Positions 9,086-16,393 of a DNA stretch of 64,000 nt are shown here, piece after piece. The position numbers and the translations under genes were made by a program. The notes under the pieces were generated by a model. That model was not told where the DNA came from, did not search any database, and worked only from the letters and a program-made list of their open reading frames with translations. How positions within the stretch are numbered: position 1 is the first letter of the stretch; each line of letters starts with the position of its first letter. Source of the DNA: MnTg04 sp964568075 (GTDB taxonomy: Bacteria; Pseudomonadota; Gammaproteobacteria; Steroidobacterales; MnTg04); contig CAZMOM010000009.1 in NCBI GenBank assembly GCA_964568075.1, positions 1 to 64,000 of the forward strand, read 5' to 3'.

Positions 9086-10066
9086 TTGAAACCAGCTTCC
9101 CGATTCAGGATATACCTGGCGATGGCGTTGACTGCCGTGGCCAGCCTGTTTCTCGCGTTGATGACTGGTTCGGCCCCGCTCGGTCTTGCAGCGATTCTTT
9201 CGCTTCCCGGCGGCCATGCCGACGAACTCACCAACACCCTGATAATGGACATTCGGCTGCCGCGAGCGCTGGCGGCATTTACCACGGGTGGAATGCTCGC
9301 ACTCGCTGGCTGTCTGATGCAGGTACTGCTGAGAAATCCGCTGGCAGACCCGTATATTCTGGGTATATCCGGCGGCGCAGCGGTCGGTGCATTGCTGGCG
9401 CTGGCGGCAGGCGCAGGAGGCCTTTGGGTAGATGGCAGTGCTTTTGCCGGCGCCCTGGGTATTACGCTTTTGGTGTTCATAATTGCCAGGGGCCGCGGTG
9501 GCTGGACACCAATCCGTTTACTGCTGGTCGGTGTGGTTATTGCGTCGGGCATGGGTGCCCTGATCAGCCTTATTCTTGCGCTTGGCCCTGACAGCAGCTT
9601 GAGAGGCATGCTGTTTTGGTTGATGGGGGACTTTTCTTTTGCGCGCCAGTGGAGCGGTCAAATGGTTGTTCTGGTCGTCGCACTCATGATCAGCATGTCC
9701 CTGGCACGACCGTTAAATCTGCTGACTCGGGGTGAGAAACAGGCGACCGTGCTCGGAGTCGAAGTCGGCCCGCTGCGGACGGTGATTTATCTCCTGGGCT
9801 CATTGCTCACCGCTGCAGCGGTCACGACCGCTGGAAGTATCGGCTTTGTTGGGCTGGTGATCCCGCACCTGGTCAGACTGATCGCGGGCTCCGATCATCG
9901 TATCGTCCTGCCGGCATCGGTGTTGCTGGGAGGGTCTTTACTGGTCGTTGCCGACACACTCGCCAGGACCGTTGTCGCGCCGCGGCAGCTGCCCGTCGGG
10001 GCGCTGACCGCGCTGATTGGCGTTCCTCTGTTTCTCGTGCTGCTTAATTCGCGACGCAGTCTTTAA
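9086..10066 (+). CDS. FecCD/BtuC-family ABC transporter permease, probably for cobalamin
   Basis: A 326-residue inner-membrane permease with about 8-10 hydrophobic helices. FecCD signatures are present: RLPRALAAFTTGGMLALAG, LRNPLADPYILGISGGAAVG, and the coupling-helix region GSIGFVGLVIPHLVRL. The start is probably TTG at 9086 (GGAG 9 nt upstream); ATG at 9121 is the alternative. The family imports B12, haem or ferric siderophores. No ATPase is adjacent, but a matching BtuD-type ATPase (22165), BtuB (24915) and BtuF (27307) are in the window with no second permease, so B12 is the favoured substrate (inference). The adjacent fbp genes belong to a different transporter class. Confidence 0.85.
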   Translation: MKPASRFRIYLAMALTAVASLFLALMTGSAPLGLAAILSLPGGHADELTNTLIMDIRLPRALAAFTTGGMLALAGCLMQVLLRNPLADPYILGISGGAAVGALLALAAGAGGLWVDGSAFAGALGITLLVFIIARGRGGWTPIRLLLVGVVIASGMGALISLILALGPDSSLRGMLFWLMGDFSFARQWSGQMVVLVVALMISMSLARPLNLLTRGEKQATVLGVEVGPLRTVIYLLGSLLTAAAVTTAGSIGFVGLVIPHLVRLIAGSDHRIVLPASVLLGGSLLVVADTLARTVVAPRQLPVGALTALIGVPLFLVLLNSRRSL

Positions 10067-10090
10067 GACCCGGAACGATAAACCCGGGAA

Positions 10091-11146
10091 TCATGTGGGA
10101 TGTTTTTTATCGCCGTGAGTCGGGAAGGTTACGACGTGATCTGCCTCCAAACGAACGCCAATATGCTCGCCGACATGGTGATTGTGATGACTCGGGACCA
10201 ATGCGTACAGATGTTCGCCGCAATCCAGACACAAGGTATACAGGATATCCGCGCCGCGAAATTCCTTGTGGCAGACTCTTGCGGTCAAATCGCTGTCGTC
10301 ATCATGAACAATATCATCGGGCCTCAGGAGTACATCGACCGTACTTCCCGGCTTCAGCATATCGCTGCCTCCTGTCAACAGGCCCAATTCGATTCTGATA
10401 CCGCCCGGTTCGACCCGACCTGGAACAATCACTCCGCGACCTATGAAATCAGCAACGAACCGGTTTGCAGGTTCATGGTACAACTGGTAAGCGATGTCCC
10501 ATTGCATCAACTGCCCCTCGTGCATAACGCCTATATTGTCGGCAATCGAAAAAGCCTCCTGCTGATCATGGGTCACCATCAATGTCGTGGTCCCCCGAGC
10601 CTTCAATAATTCCCTGACCTCAAGATTGAGCCGGTGCCGCAGTTCCCCGTCAAGACTGGAAAACGGCTCGTCCATCAGTAATAAAGGGGGGTTCGGAGCC
10701 AGTGCGCGGGCCAATGCGACGCGTTGTTGCTGACCACCCGACAGTTCATGTGGGTACATGCCGGCGGTCGCAGACAAATCCATGGACGCCAACGTCTCGA
10801 TCGCCTGCACTTTCCTGGCGGCCTTCGGCAGGCCATGCAGTCCGAATTCCACATTTTCCAGCACTTTCAGATGCGGTAACAGGGCAAAGTCCTGGAACAC
10901 CATTCCAATGCCACGCAGTTGTGGCGCCACTGTGAACCCGGGCCCGCTGATGACGATGTTGTCGGTTATCACCTGCCCTTCGAGTATCGGCTCGAAGCCC
11001 GCGACGCAGCGCAAGACGGTAGTTTTGCCACAGCCGCTGGGGCCGAGCAGACAACCGATTTCGCCTTGTTCTATTCGAAAACTGATGCCATTGAGTACAT
11101 GGCTTTTTCCATACGCCTGCACAACATTATCGAGTTCAAGCCACAT
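10091..11146 (-). CDS. Fe(III) ABC transporter ATPase (FbpC-like)
   Basis: A 351-residue ATPase energising the permease encoded just upstream. Walker A is GPSGCGKTT (~34-42), the signature LSGGQQQR, Walker B LLLMDEP, and the switch histidine TLMVTHD. Residues ~235-350 form a TOBE-type regulatory domain (VIVPGRV, DVLLRPDDIVH). Its start overlaps the end of the permease gene by 11 bp. It is the last gene of a three-gene operon in the order binding protein, permease, ATPase, and inherits the Fur-type control at 13825-13866. Thiamine or other FbpC-like substrates are possible, but the binding protein and Fur box favour iron. Confidence 0.92.
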   Translation of the reverse strand: MWLELDNVVQAYGKSHVLNGISFRIEQGEIGCLLGPSGCGKTTVLRCVAGFEPILEGQVITDNIVISGPGFTVAPQLRGIGMVFQDFALLPHLKVLENVEFGLHGLPKAARKVQAIETLASMDLSATAGMYPHELSGGQQQRVALARALAPNPPLLLMDEPFSSLDGELRHRLNLEVRELLKARGTTTLMVTHDQQEAFSIADNIGVMHEGQLMQWDIAYQLYHEPANRFVADFIGRGVIVPGRVEPGGIRIELGLLTGGSDMLKPGSTVDVLLRPDDIVHDDDSDLTARVCHKEFRGADILYTLCLDCGEHLYALVPSHHNHHVGEHIGVRLEADHVVTFPTHGDKKHPT

Positions 11147-12785
11147 GCTCTTCTGCCCTTCGTGTCAATATCACGACCGGTATCAGCCCCACGAGAACGA
11201 TCGCGCAGGCGGGCAACGCCGCCCGCTGCCATTGCCCTTCGGACGTCATTTCATAAACTCTGACCGCCAGCGTCTCCCAGCCAAACGGCCGGGTCATCAA
11301 AGTAATCGGCATTTCCTTCATCAGATCGACAAACGCCAGCGCAAACGCCGTCAGCATTCCTGTCTTCAACATCGGAAAATGAACTCTCCTCAGCAATGAC
11401 CAACCCGACACTCCCAGAACCCCTACCGATTCGTCGATCGACGGTGTGATCCGCAGCATGTTTGCCGCAACCGGCTGGTGAGCCACCGCCAGAAAGCGTA
11501 CCAGATAGGCGATCAACATGGTGGCAAGCCCCGCCTGCAAGCTAAGCTTGGGTGCATCTGCTGCAAACAAAAAGTCCAGCGCCGCTTGCAACTGATTATT
11601 GATAAACACCAGCGGCACGAAGATACCCACCGCAAGCACGGTGCCGGGCAATGCATAACCGAGCGTGGCAATGCGACCCGCTATTTTACTGGCCGGGTGC
11701 GCATCGAGCCTCATCGCATAGTTAAGCATCAGCGCAGCAACGGCGATCACCCCGGCCGCCACCATAGACAAACTGACAGAACGCCAGGCAAACCCGAGGA
11801 ATCTGAGATTCAGGCCGCCAGCGATAATATCCTGCCAGGCCCAAACCACGAGTTGGACGAATGGCAACAAGAAAGCGGTTAGTAAAACCAGGCCACAGGA
11901 AGCAGCCGCCAGCCATCGATCACGGACGATAAGGTCGATCCGGCCACCGGGCGGTGATTTGGCCTGATGGTAGCGAGAACCGGAACGCAGCCACTGTTCG
12001 ATAACCAGGACGATAAAAACACCCAGTACCAGGAACGAAGCCAGCTGCAAAGCAGCCTTGACTGAAAACAAGCCAAACCACGTGTGATAAATAGCCGTCG
12101 TCAGCGTGTCGTAATTAAAAACCGCAACCGTGCCGAAATCGGCCAGGGTCTCCATCATTACGAGCATCACTCCGCCGGCAATCCAGGGTCTGGCCATCGG
12201 TAATGCAACCTTGAAAAAACCTTGCTGACGGCTGTAACCGGCCGCCTGAGCGACCTCGAGTACGCGCTTGCCCTGGGTCAGAAAAGCGCTGCGCGCCACC
12301 AGATAGACGTAGGGATAAAGAGTAAGACTCAGTACCATGATGATGCCGGCGCGCGATCGAATTGATGGAAACCATGTGCCCGAACCCAGCCAGTCGCGAA
12401 TCAATCCCTGTACCGGTCCCGAATACTCGAGCAAGCCGATCGCAACAAAACCGAGTACATAACCCGGTATTGCCAGTGGCAACAACAATGCCCATGAAAA
12501 AAACCCGCGCCCCGGAAATTCGCAGATCGATGTGAGCCATGCCAGGCCGGTCCCAATCACGGTCGTCAGCGCAGCAACGCCCACCACCAGCCAGAACGTG
12601 TTGCCCAGCACTCGTGGCAAGACGAACTCGAACAGATGCGGCCAGTTTTCGGTGTCCGGGCTAAACAGCGACCCAACGATGACACCGACGGCGAGCAGCG
12701 AAGGCAGGGCGATACCGAGCGCAACCAAAAACCATGGGCCGGGCAAGTATCGCGTCAGGCTTCTTATTTGCTGGCTGAGCCCCAT
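11136..12785 (-). CDS. Fe(III) ABC transporter permease (FbpB-like, fused two-half)
   Basis: A 549-residue inner-membrane protein of about 12 helices made of two homologous halves, as in FbpB/SfuB. Each half has an ATPase-coupling EAA loop: EVAQAAGYSRQQGFFKVALP (~190-215) and ESVGVLGVSGWSLLRRVHFP (~455-480). It starts 14 bp after the binding-protein gene ends and overlaps the ATPase gene, which points to tight co-translation. Confidence 0.92.
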   Translation of the reverse strand: MGLSQQIRSLTRYLPGPWFLVALGIALPSLLAVGVIVGSLFSPDTENWPHLFEFVLPRVLGNTFWLVVGVAALTTVIGTGLAWLTSICEFPGRGFFSWALLLPLAIPGYVLGFVAIGLLEYSGPVQGLIRDWLGSGTWFPSIRSRAGIIMVLSLTLYPYVYLVARSAFLTQGKRVLEVAQAAGYSRQQGFFKVALPMARPWIAGGVMLVMMETLADFGTVAVFNYDTLTTAIYHTWFGLFSVKAALQLASFLVLGVFIVLVIEQWLRSGSRYHQAKSPPGGRIDLIVRDRWLAAASCGLVLLTAFLLPFVQLVVWAWQDIIAGGLNLRFLGFAWRSVSLSMVAAGVIAVAALMLNYAMRLDAHPASKIAGRIATLGYALPGTVLAVGIFVPLVFINNQLQAALDFLFAADAPKLSLQAGLATMLIAYLVRFLAVAHQPVAANMLRITPSIDESVGVLGVSGWSLLRRVHFPMLKTGMLTAFALAFVDLMKEMPITLMTRPFGWETLAVRVYEMTSEGQWQRAALPACAIVLVGLIPVVILTRRAEEHVA

Positions 12786-12799
12786 TTTTCTGTCGGGTG

Positions 12800-13804
12800 C
12801 TAGTGGTATCCGGCCCGATCCATAAGCCTGACGGCATCGGCCTGAAACTCGCCGGCGGTTTCCACTTCAATCGGGCTGGCGTCAAAACTTCCCCACGCAG
12901 CAACCAGTGGGTCGGGCGAGACGGCGGGATTTGCCGGGAATTCCATATCGACGCCGGCAAACAAAGCCTGTGCGGCAGGTCCGGACAACCACTCGAGAAA
13001 GGAAATTGCGGCTTCCGCATGTGGTGCATAACGCGTCACGCCGGCACCGGCAACGTTGACATGTACGCCGCCGTTTGCCTTGTCCGGCCAAAACAACGCC
13101 AGCGGCAGGTCCGGCTCGGCTTTTTGCAGGCGACCAAAATAGTAACTGTTGACGATGCCGAGCTCGCACTGCCCGGCAAGTATCGCTCTCATCAGTTGCG
13201 TATCGTCAGGGAATACATCGGTTGCGAGGTTTTTCACCCAGCCAGCGACTGCGGCTTCCGTCCGCTCCTCGCCGTACTGCACGATCAACATGGCCACCAG
13301 CGACTGGTTATAGACTTTTTTGGATGTCCTCAGGCAAAGACGCCCCCGCCAGCGAGGATCGGCCAGGTCCATGTAGTCCTTCAGTTCATCGCGAGACGCT
13401 ACAGCCGGGTCGTAAACGATAGTTCTCGCCCGTACCGAGATGCCAAACCACCGATTATCACGGTCGCGAAGATGACTCGGAATATTAGCCTCAAGGAGAG
13501 AGGATTCAACGCGCTGAAACATACCCTGTCCGGCGGCGTACCACAGGTTACCGGCGTCGACTGTAATCAGAAGATCGGCCGGGCTCTGCTGCCCTTCGGC
13601 GATCAGCCTTTGCATCAGGACTTCGGCTTTATCGGTTACAAAATCGACATGAACGCCGGTTTGTTTCTCGTAAAGATCGAAGACAGGCTTTATCAGCTGT
13701 TCGTTGCGCGCTGAATAGACGACCAGCGCTGTATCGGCAGGCCGGCCGCAAGCTGACAGACATAATATGAGCAGCAGCGGGCTGGCAAAGAATAGTCGGG
13801 TCAT
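12800..13804 (-). CDS. Fe(III) ABC transporter substrate-binding lipoprotein (FbpA-like)
   Basis: A 334-residue periplasmic binding protein. The N-terminus is a lipoprotein signal with lipobox LSAC (cysteine ~19). The mature part starts LVVYSARNEQLIKPVFDLYEKQTG, typical of ferric-ion binding proteins, and the C-terminal half has VNSYYFGRL, the twin-tyrosine motif that binds iron in FbpA. Start ATG at 13804 is supported by GGAGAG 10 nt upstream; a TTG six codons earlier would overlap that site. It is first in the operon and directly follows a Fur box and promoter. Confidence 0.93.
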   Translation of the reverse strand: MTRLFFASPLLLILCLSACGRPADTALVVYSARNEQLIKPVFDLYEKQTGVHVDFVTDKAEVLMQRLIAEGQQSPADLLITVDAGNLWYAAGQGMFQRVESSLLEANIPSHLRDRDNRWFGISVRARTIVYDPAVASRDELKDYMDLADPRWRGRLCLRTSKKVYNQSLVAMLIVQYGEERTEAAVAGWVKNLATDVFPDDTQLMRAILAGQCELGIVNSYYFGRLQKAEPDLPLALFWPDKANGGVHVNVAGAGVTRYAPHAEAAISFLEWLSGPAAQALFAGVDMEFPANPAVSPDPLVAAWGSFDASPIEVETAGEFQADAVRLMDRAGYH

Positions 13805-13824
13805 ATTCGGTTCACTCTCCAAAT

Positions 13825-13866
13825 GCTAATGATTCTCATTATCGCTCTAATCGCTTGTAATTACAA
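13825..13866 (-). promoter_or_regulatory. Promoter overlapped by a Fur box, upstream of the iron transporter
   Basis: GCTAATGATTCTCATTATC (13825-13843) matches the 19-bp Fur consensus GATAATGATAATCATTATC at 16 of 19 positions. On the minus strand TTGTAA (13866-13861), a 17-nt spacer and GATAAT (13843-13838) form a good sigma-70 promoter. The Fur box covers the -10, so Fe-Fur should block transcription of the fbp genes when iron is plentiful. TTGTAATTACAA at 13855-13866 is also a perfect palindrome over the -35. Confidence 0.85.
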
Positions 13867-13949
13867 CGCTTTTTCCAGCTGTAATTCCGACGGTCGACAT
13901 CGGCGCCGCCTGGCGCCAGGAAAAACCAATGTAGCGCGACCGGAATAAT

Positions 13950-15044
13950 TCAAGGATCGTCGGCGGTCCGGACGCAATCGCGGCCTGCCGATTTCGCCTT
14001 GTACATTGCGACGTCCGCGGCAGCCAACAGCGCTTCAGCGACCGTTTTCAGATCCTGCTCATATTCGTCTGGCAGGCACACCGAAATGCCGATCGACACG
14101 GTAATCGTCACAGCATCGTGAGCTCCAACGGCGATGGGAGTTTTACTGACCGCCTCGCGTATCCTGTTAGCCAGATCTATCGCGTCATTAATCTGTGTCG
14201 CCGGCAGAAGCAAGACAAATTCCTCGCCGCCATAGCGCGCCGCCATGTCGCTGCTTCTGGTCTGGCTTTCTACTCTCTGGGCAATTTCCCGTAAGGTCTT
14301 GTCGCCGGCGAGATGCCCGAACTTATCATTAATTCGCTTGAAATGATCGACATCCAGCATCAGGCAGCAAAGACTCAACCGGTCTCTTCGCGCACGTGCA
14401 AGCTCTTCCCGTAACCGATCCTGAAGATAGCGGCGATTATGCCAACCGGTCAGCACGTCGGTCAGTCCGCTGCGGACCAGCCGCGCCCGGTTGACCATGT
14501 TTTCCAGCGAAAATGACGCAATGGTTGCCAAGTGTGCCAGGACTTCGGTTCCATGCATGGGTGTATAGCGAGCCTCGTCAGTCGAGCCGAAGTTCAGGCT
14601 TCCCATCAAGCGGTTCTGACGAATCAGCGGTAACAAGGCGACGCTTTTCAGGTGCGACGCACCCGGAAATACCAGTTGATGATCGGCTGCGTTGTACGGA
14701 CCCAGCCACGGTCGGCTCAACGAGGTAAATTGTGGAGCCAGTCCTGTCAGCGAATCTACGTAAATTACGTCGGTCGGGTCTTCGTGCTGATCTGTGGCGT
14801 CCATGAGCAAATGACGAATTTCATGGTGTGGATCGCACAGCAACAAGGTGACGTTGCTCAGGCCATAGGAATTGGCCAGCCCGACGATCATTTTGTCCAT
14901 CAGATCCGGTAGAGATTCCGCCCGTAAAAGGTCAAGTTCCCTGGCCTGCGAGCGAGCCCGTATCGAATGATTCTTTTCGGCCTCGCTGGTCAACACAGCC
15001 AGACTTTTCTTGAGCTTTTTATTCTCGGCTTGTAGGTCGCTCAT
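13950..15044 (-). CDS. Diguanylate cyclase with N-terminal DUF484/GAF-like sensor
   Basis: Makes the second messenger c-di-GMP from two GTP. The 364-residue protein begins with a short coiled coil (~1-45), followed by a DUF484/GAF-like domain (~45-190) and a GGDEF domain (~200-360). The active-site signature is GGEEF at 272-276, and RSSD at 263-266 lies exactly five residues before it, the inhibitory I-site. It is therefore probably active and product-inhibited. No membrane segment is seen, so it acts in the cytoplasm. c-di-GMP often controls type IV pili, and a full twitching system is encoded at 30-48 kb, but any link is inference. Confidence 0.9.
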   Translation of the reverse strand: MSDLQAENKKLKKSLAVLTSEAEKNHSIRARSQARELDLLRAESLPDLMDKMIVGLANSYGLSNVTLLLCDPHHEIRHLLMDATDQHEDPTDVIYVDSLTGLAPQFTSLSRPWLGPYNAADHQLVFPGASHLKSVALLPLIRQNRLMGSLNFGSTDEARYTPMHGTEVLAHLATIASFSLENMVNRARLVRSGLTDVLTGWHNRRYLQDRLREELARARRDRLSLCCLMLDVDHFKRINDKFGHLAGDKTLREIAQRVESQTRSSDMAARYGGEEFVLLLPATQINDAIDLANRIREAVSKTPIAVGAHDAVTITVSIGISVCLPDEYEQDLKTVAEALLAAADVAMYKAKSAGRDCVRTADDP

Positions 15045-15160
15045 TCAGTTCCTTCGGCGGTCGGCAACGGCCTGACCTGTGTTGCTCTTTTTATCGGCTG
15101 TCTGTGCACAATGCAAGCGGTCGTCAGCGGGCGACAAAAAAACAGTTCAACAAAAATACT

Positions 15161-15709
15161 TCAGGTCCCGGGAAAATCCACCACGGCCGTGGTTGCTTTC
15201 CTGTGAATGTCTCCAACGAAGGGGGCCAGGCGCGTCTGGAGAAAGTCATCCATCATTTGTTCCAGCCCCGGCAGCCATTTTTTGTCAAGCCCGCTGATCG
15301 TTACCTTGACCGCGAGGCGGGTTTCCGTGCCGTGAGGATAAAACTGGTATTGTGCATTCAAATACATGGCTCTCGGCTCGCGCCGGGAAATCCATTGCAC
15401 CACCTCAGCATCCGGACCCGCGCCTGCCAGAAAACCCGCCGGGCCATCATCCAGTATCTTATCCCACCAACCCTGAACATAGCCGGAAACGGGTTCAAAC
15501 AGCTTGTCAGTACCCGCCGGCAATATCACCCAACTGGTAAACACAATGGTCTGTTCGCTCGAAAACGAATAGGCCTCCTCCTGATCGCCGGAATAGGAAA
15601 ATAAAGTTTGGTCGAATTCGAATTCAGGTTCCGCGACAGCCTGGGCGAACGATGTGTGGCTGAAGCCAATCCCCGCAACAAGCAACGCGACCGTTATTCC
15701 CCAGGCCAT
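15161..15709 (-). CDS. Exported protein of unknown function
   Basis: A 182-residue protein I do not recognise. The N-terminus is a signal peptide (~1-24, ending SFAQA). The mature part is acidic (AEPEFEFDQTLFSYSGDQEE) and contains segments suggesting a small lipid- or START-like fold (TSWVILPAGTDKLFEPVSGYVQGWWDKILDDG and a C-terminal amphipathic LPGLEQMMDDFLQTRL), which is only an impression. Start ATG at 15709 follows GGGGG closely; a longer frame from 15784 is possible but covers a hairpin. Its ribosome binding site lies in the stem at 15716-15755. Confidence 0.7.
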   Translation of the reverse strand: MAWGITVALLVAGIGFSHTSFAQAVAEPEFEFDQTLFSYSGDQEEAYSFSSEQTIVFTSWVILPAGTDKLFEPVSGYVQGWWDKILDDGPAGFLAGAGPDAEVVQWISRREPRAMYLNAQYQFYPHGTETRLAVKVTISGLDKKWLPGLEQMMDDFLQTRLAPFVGDIHRKATTAVVDFPGT

Positions 15710-15715
15710 CGAAAC

Positions 15716-15755
15716 CCCCGCAGTCCGTAACACAAACCGGTACAGGACTGCGGGG
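15716..15755 (-). promoter_or_regulatory. Hairpin that hides the ribosome binding site of the exported-protein gene
   Basis: CCCCGCAGTCC and GGACTGCGGGG are perfect 11-bp complements around an 18-nt loop. In the minus-strand transcript the second arm contains the GCGGGG of the Shine-Dalgarno, and the ATG follows 6 nt later. The stem is too stable to be ignored by ribosomes, so translation may need an unfolding signal. Without a T-run it is a poor terminator for the gene upstream (15792-16271). Confidence 0.55.
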
Positions 15756-15791
15756 AGTATGCTTGGCCGGAAAGCACCAGACAAGCGGAGT

Positions 15792-16271
15792 CTAGTTTAT
15801 CGGCACCCGGATAGTGATCTCATGGTCGCGGCGGTCGTAGTAAGTAAAGCCGATGTATCCATTGCCATATAGAGCGCCGTAATACCCGTAACCATAAGGA
15901 TTGAGATACCCATAATGGCGCCCGTATCGCTGCCGGAAACCATGCCGGTGGTGCCCGCGACGATACCGCGCACGAGAATCCCTGTGTCCGTGGTCAAAAT
16001 ACCGGCGCTCATGGTGACGCTGGTCGCGGTGGTGGCGGTAGCCCCGCGCGTGCCGGCGATCGGAACGGTGGTCGGAATGCCGGTCTGAACGGCGATAGGA
16101 ACGCCGGTCCGAATGGCGGTCTGAACGGCGGTCTGAACGGCGGTGGAACCGATCGTCACTGTCTGCAACACGTTCGACAACCCTGCCGGCCATCGTGCCG
16201 GTCGTAAATGGATCGGCGATTGCCGGGCCGCCAATCAGCAAGCCCAAGGCTGCGATTGCGAAGATCTTCAT
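15792..16271 (-). CDS. Exported His/Arg/Tyr-rich repeat protein
   Basis: A 159-residue protein of unknown function. A clean signal peptide (~1-19, ending PAIA) is followed by Arg-Ser-Asp/His repeats (RRSDR, HSDRRS; ~43-72), a His/Arg-rich block (~73-118: HHRDQRHHERR, RRGHHRHG) and a Tyr/Gly-rich block (~118-142: YGYLNPYGYGYYGALYGNGY). It ends in a short beta-like tail (HEITIRVPIN). AGGAGGT 5 nt before the ATG predicts high translation. The composition suggests binding of metals (Ni, Cu, Zn) or anionic polymers in the periplasm, which is inference. The other frames across the repeat are artefacts of the 12-bp periodicity. Confidence 0.75.
   Translation of the reverse strand: MKIFAIAALGLLIGGPAIADPFTTGTMAGRVVERVADSDDRFHRRSDRRSDRHSDRRSYRRSDRHSDHRSDRRHARGYRHHRDQRHHERRYFDHGHRDSRARYRRGHHRHGFRQRYGRHYGYLNPYGYGYYGALYGNGYIGFTYYDRRDHEITIRVPIN
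16050..16150. repeat. Degenerate 12-bp tandem repeat inside the His/Arg-rich gene
   Basis: Units of CGGTCTGAACGG and variants (GCGGTCCGAATG, GCCGGTCTGAAC) recur every 12 bp and encode the four-residue Arg-Ser-Asp-Arg/His units. The last copies are nearly identical, implying recent slippage or selection for sameness. Copy number may vary between strains. Confidence 0.7.
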
Positions 16272-16324
16272 ACAGCACCTCCTGTCAAAACCTGTACTCT
16301 GATAGACAGGCTAAGGGGGTACGC

Positions 16325-16340
16325 CTGAACCCACGCTGAA
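16325..16340. promoter_or_regulatory. Candidate OmpR-family direct repeat upstream of the His/Arg-rich gene
   Basis: On the minus strand TTCAG occurs twice with an 11-bp period (TTCAGCGTGGGTTCAG), one helical turn apart, 54-69 nt upstream of the start codon. Half-sites at 11-bp spacing are typical of OmpR/PhoB-family response regulators. No response regulator gene of that family lies nearby, so the assignment is tentative. Confidence 0.35.
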
Positions 16341-16393
16341 TCTATTTTTTTTTTAAATCAGCGAGTTATTTGTTCTTTTTTTTCGCTACAGGC

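Noticed and set aside
10069..10088. CCCGG / CCGGG hairpin between the convergent permease and ATPase genes
   Set aside because: Only a 5-bp stem with a 10-nt loop and no T-run; too weak to call a terminator.
12797..13714. A 305-codon plus-strand frame
   Set aside because: Antisense to the iron-binding lipoprotein, which has a lipobox, a Fur-controlled promoter and a ribosome binding site.
16050..16150. Possible CRISPR array
   Set aside because: The repeat is a contiguous 12-bp tandem inside a coding sequence with no spacers and no cas genes.
15797..16234. A 145-codon frame over the repeat, rich in Thr, Ile and Gly
   Set aside because: It is another frame of the same 12-bp repeat. The frame at 15792-16271 has the signal peptide and the AGGAGGT site.
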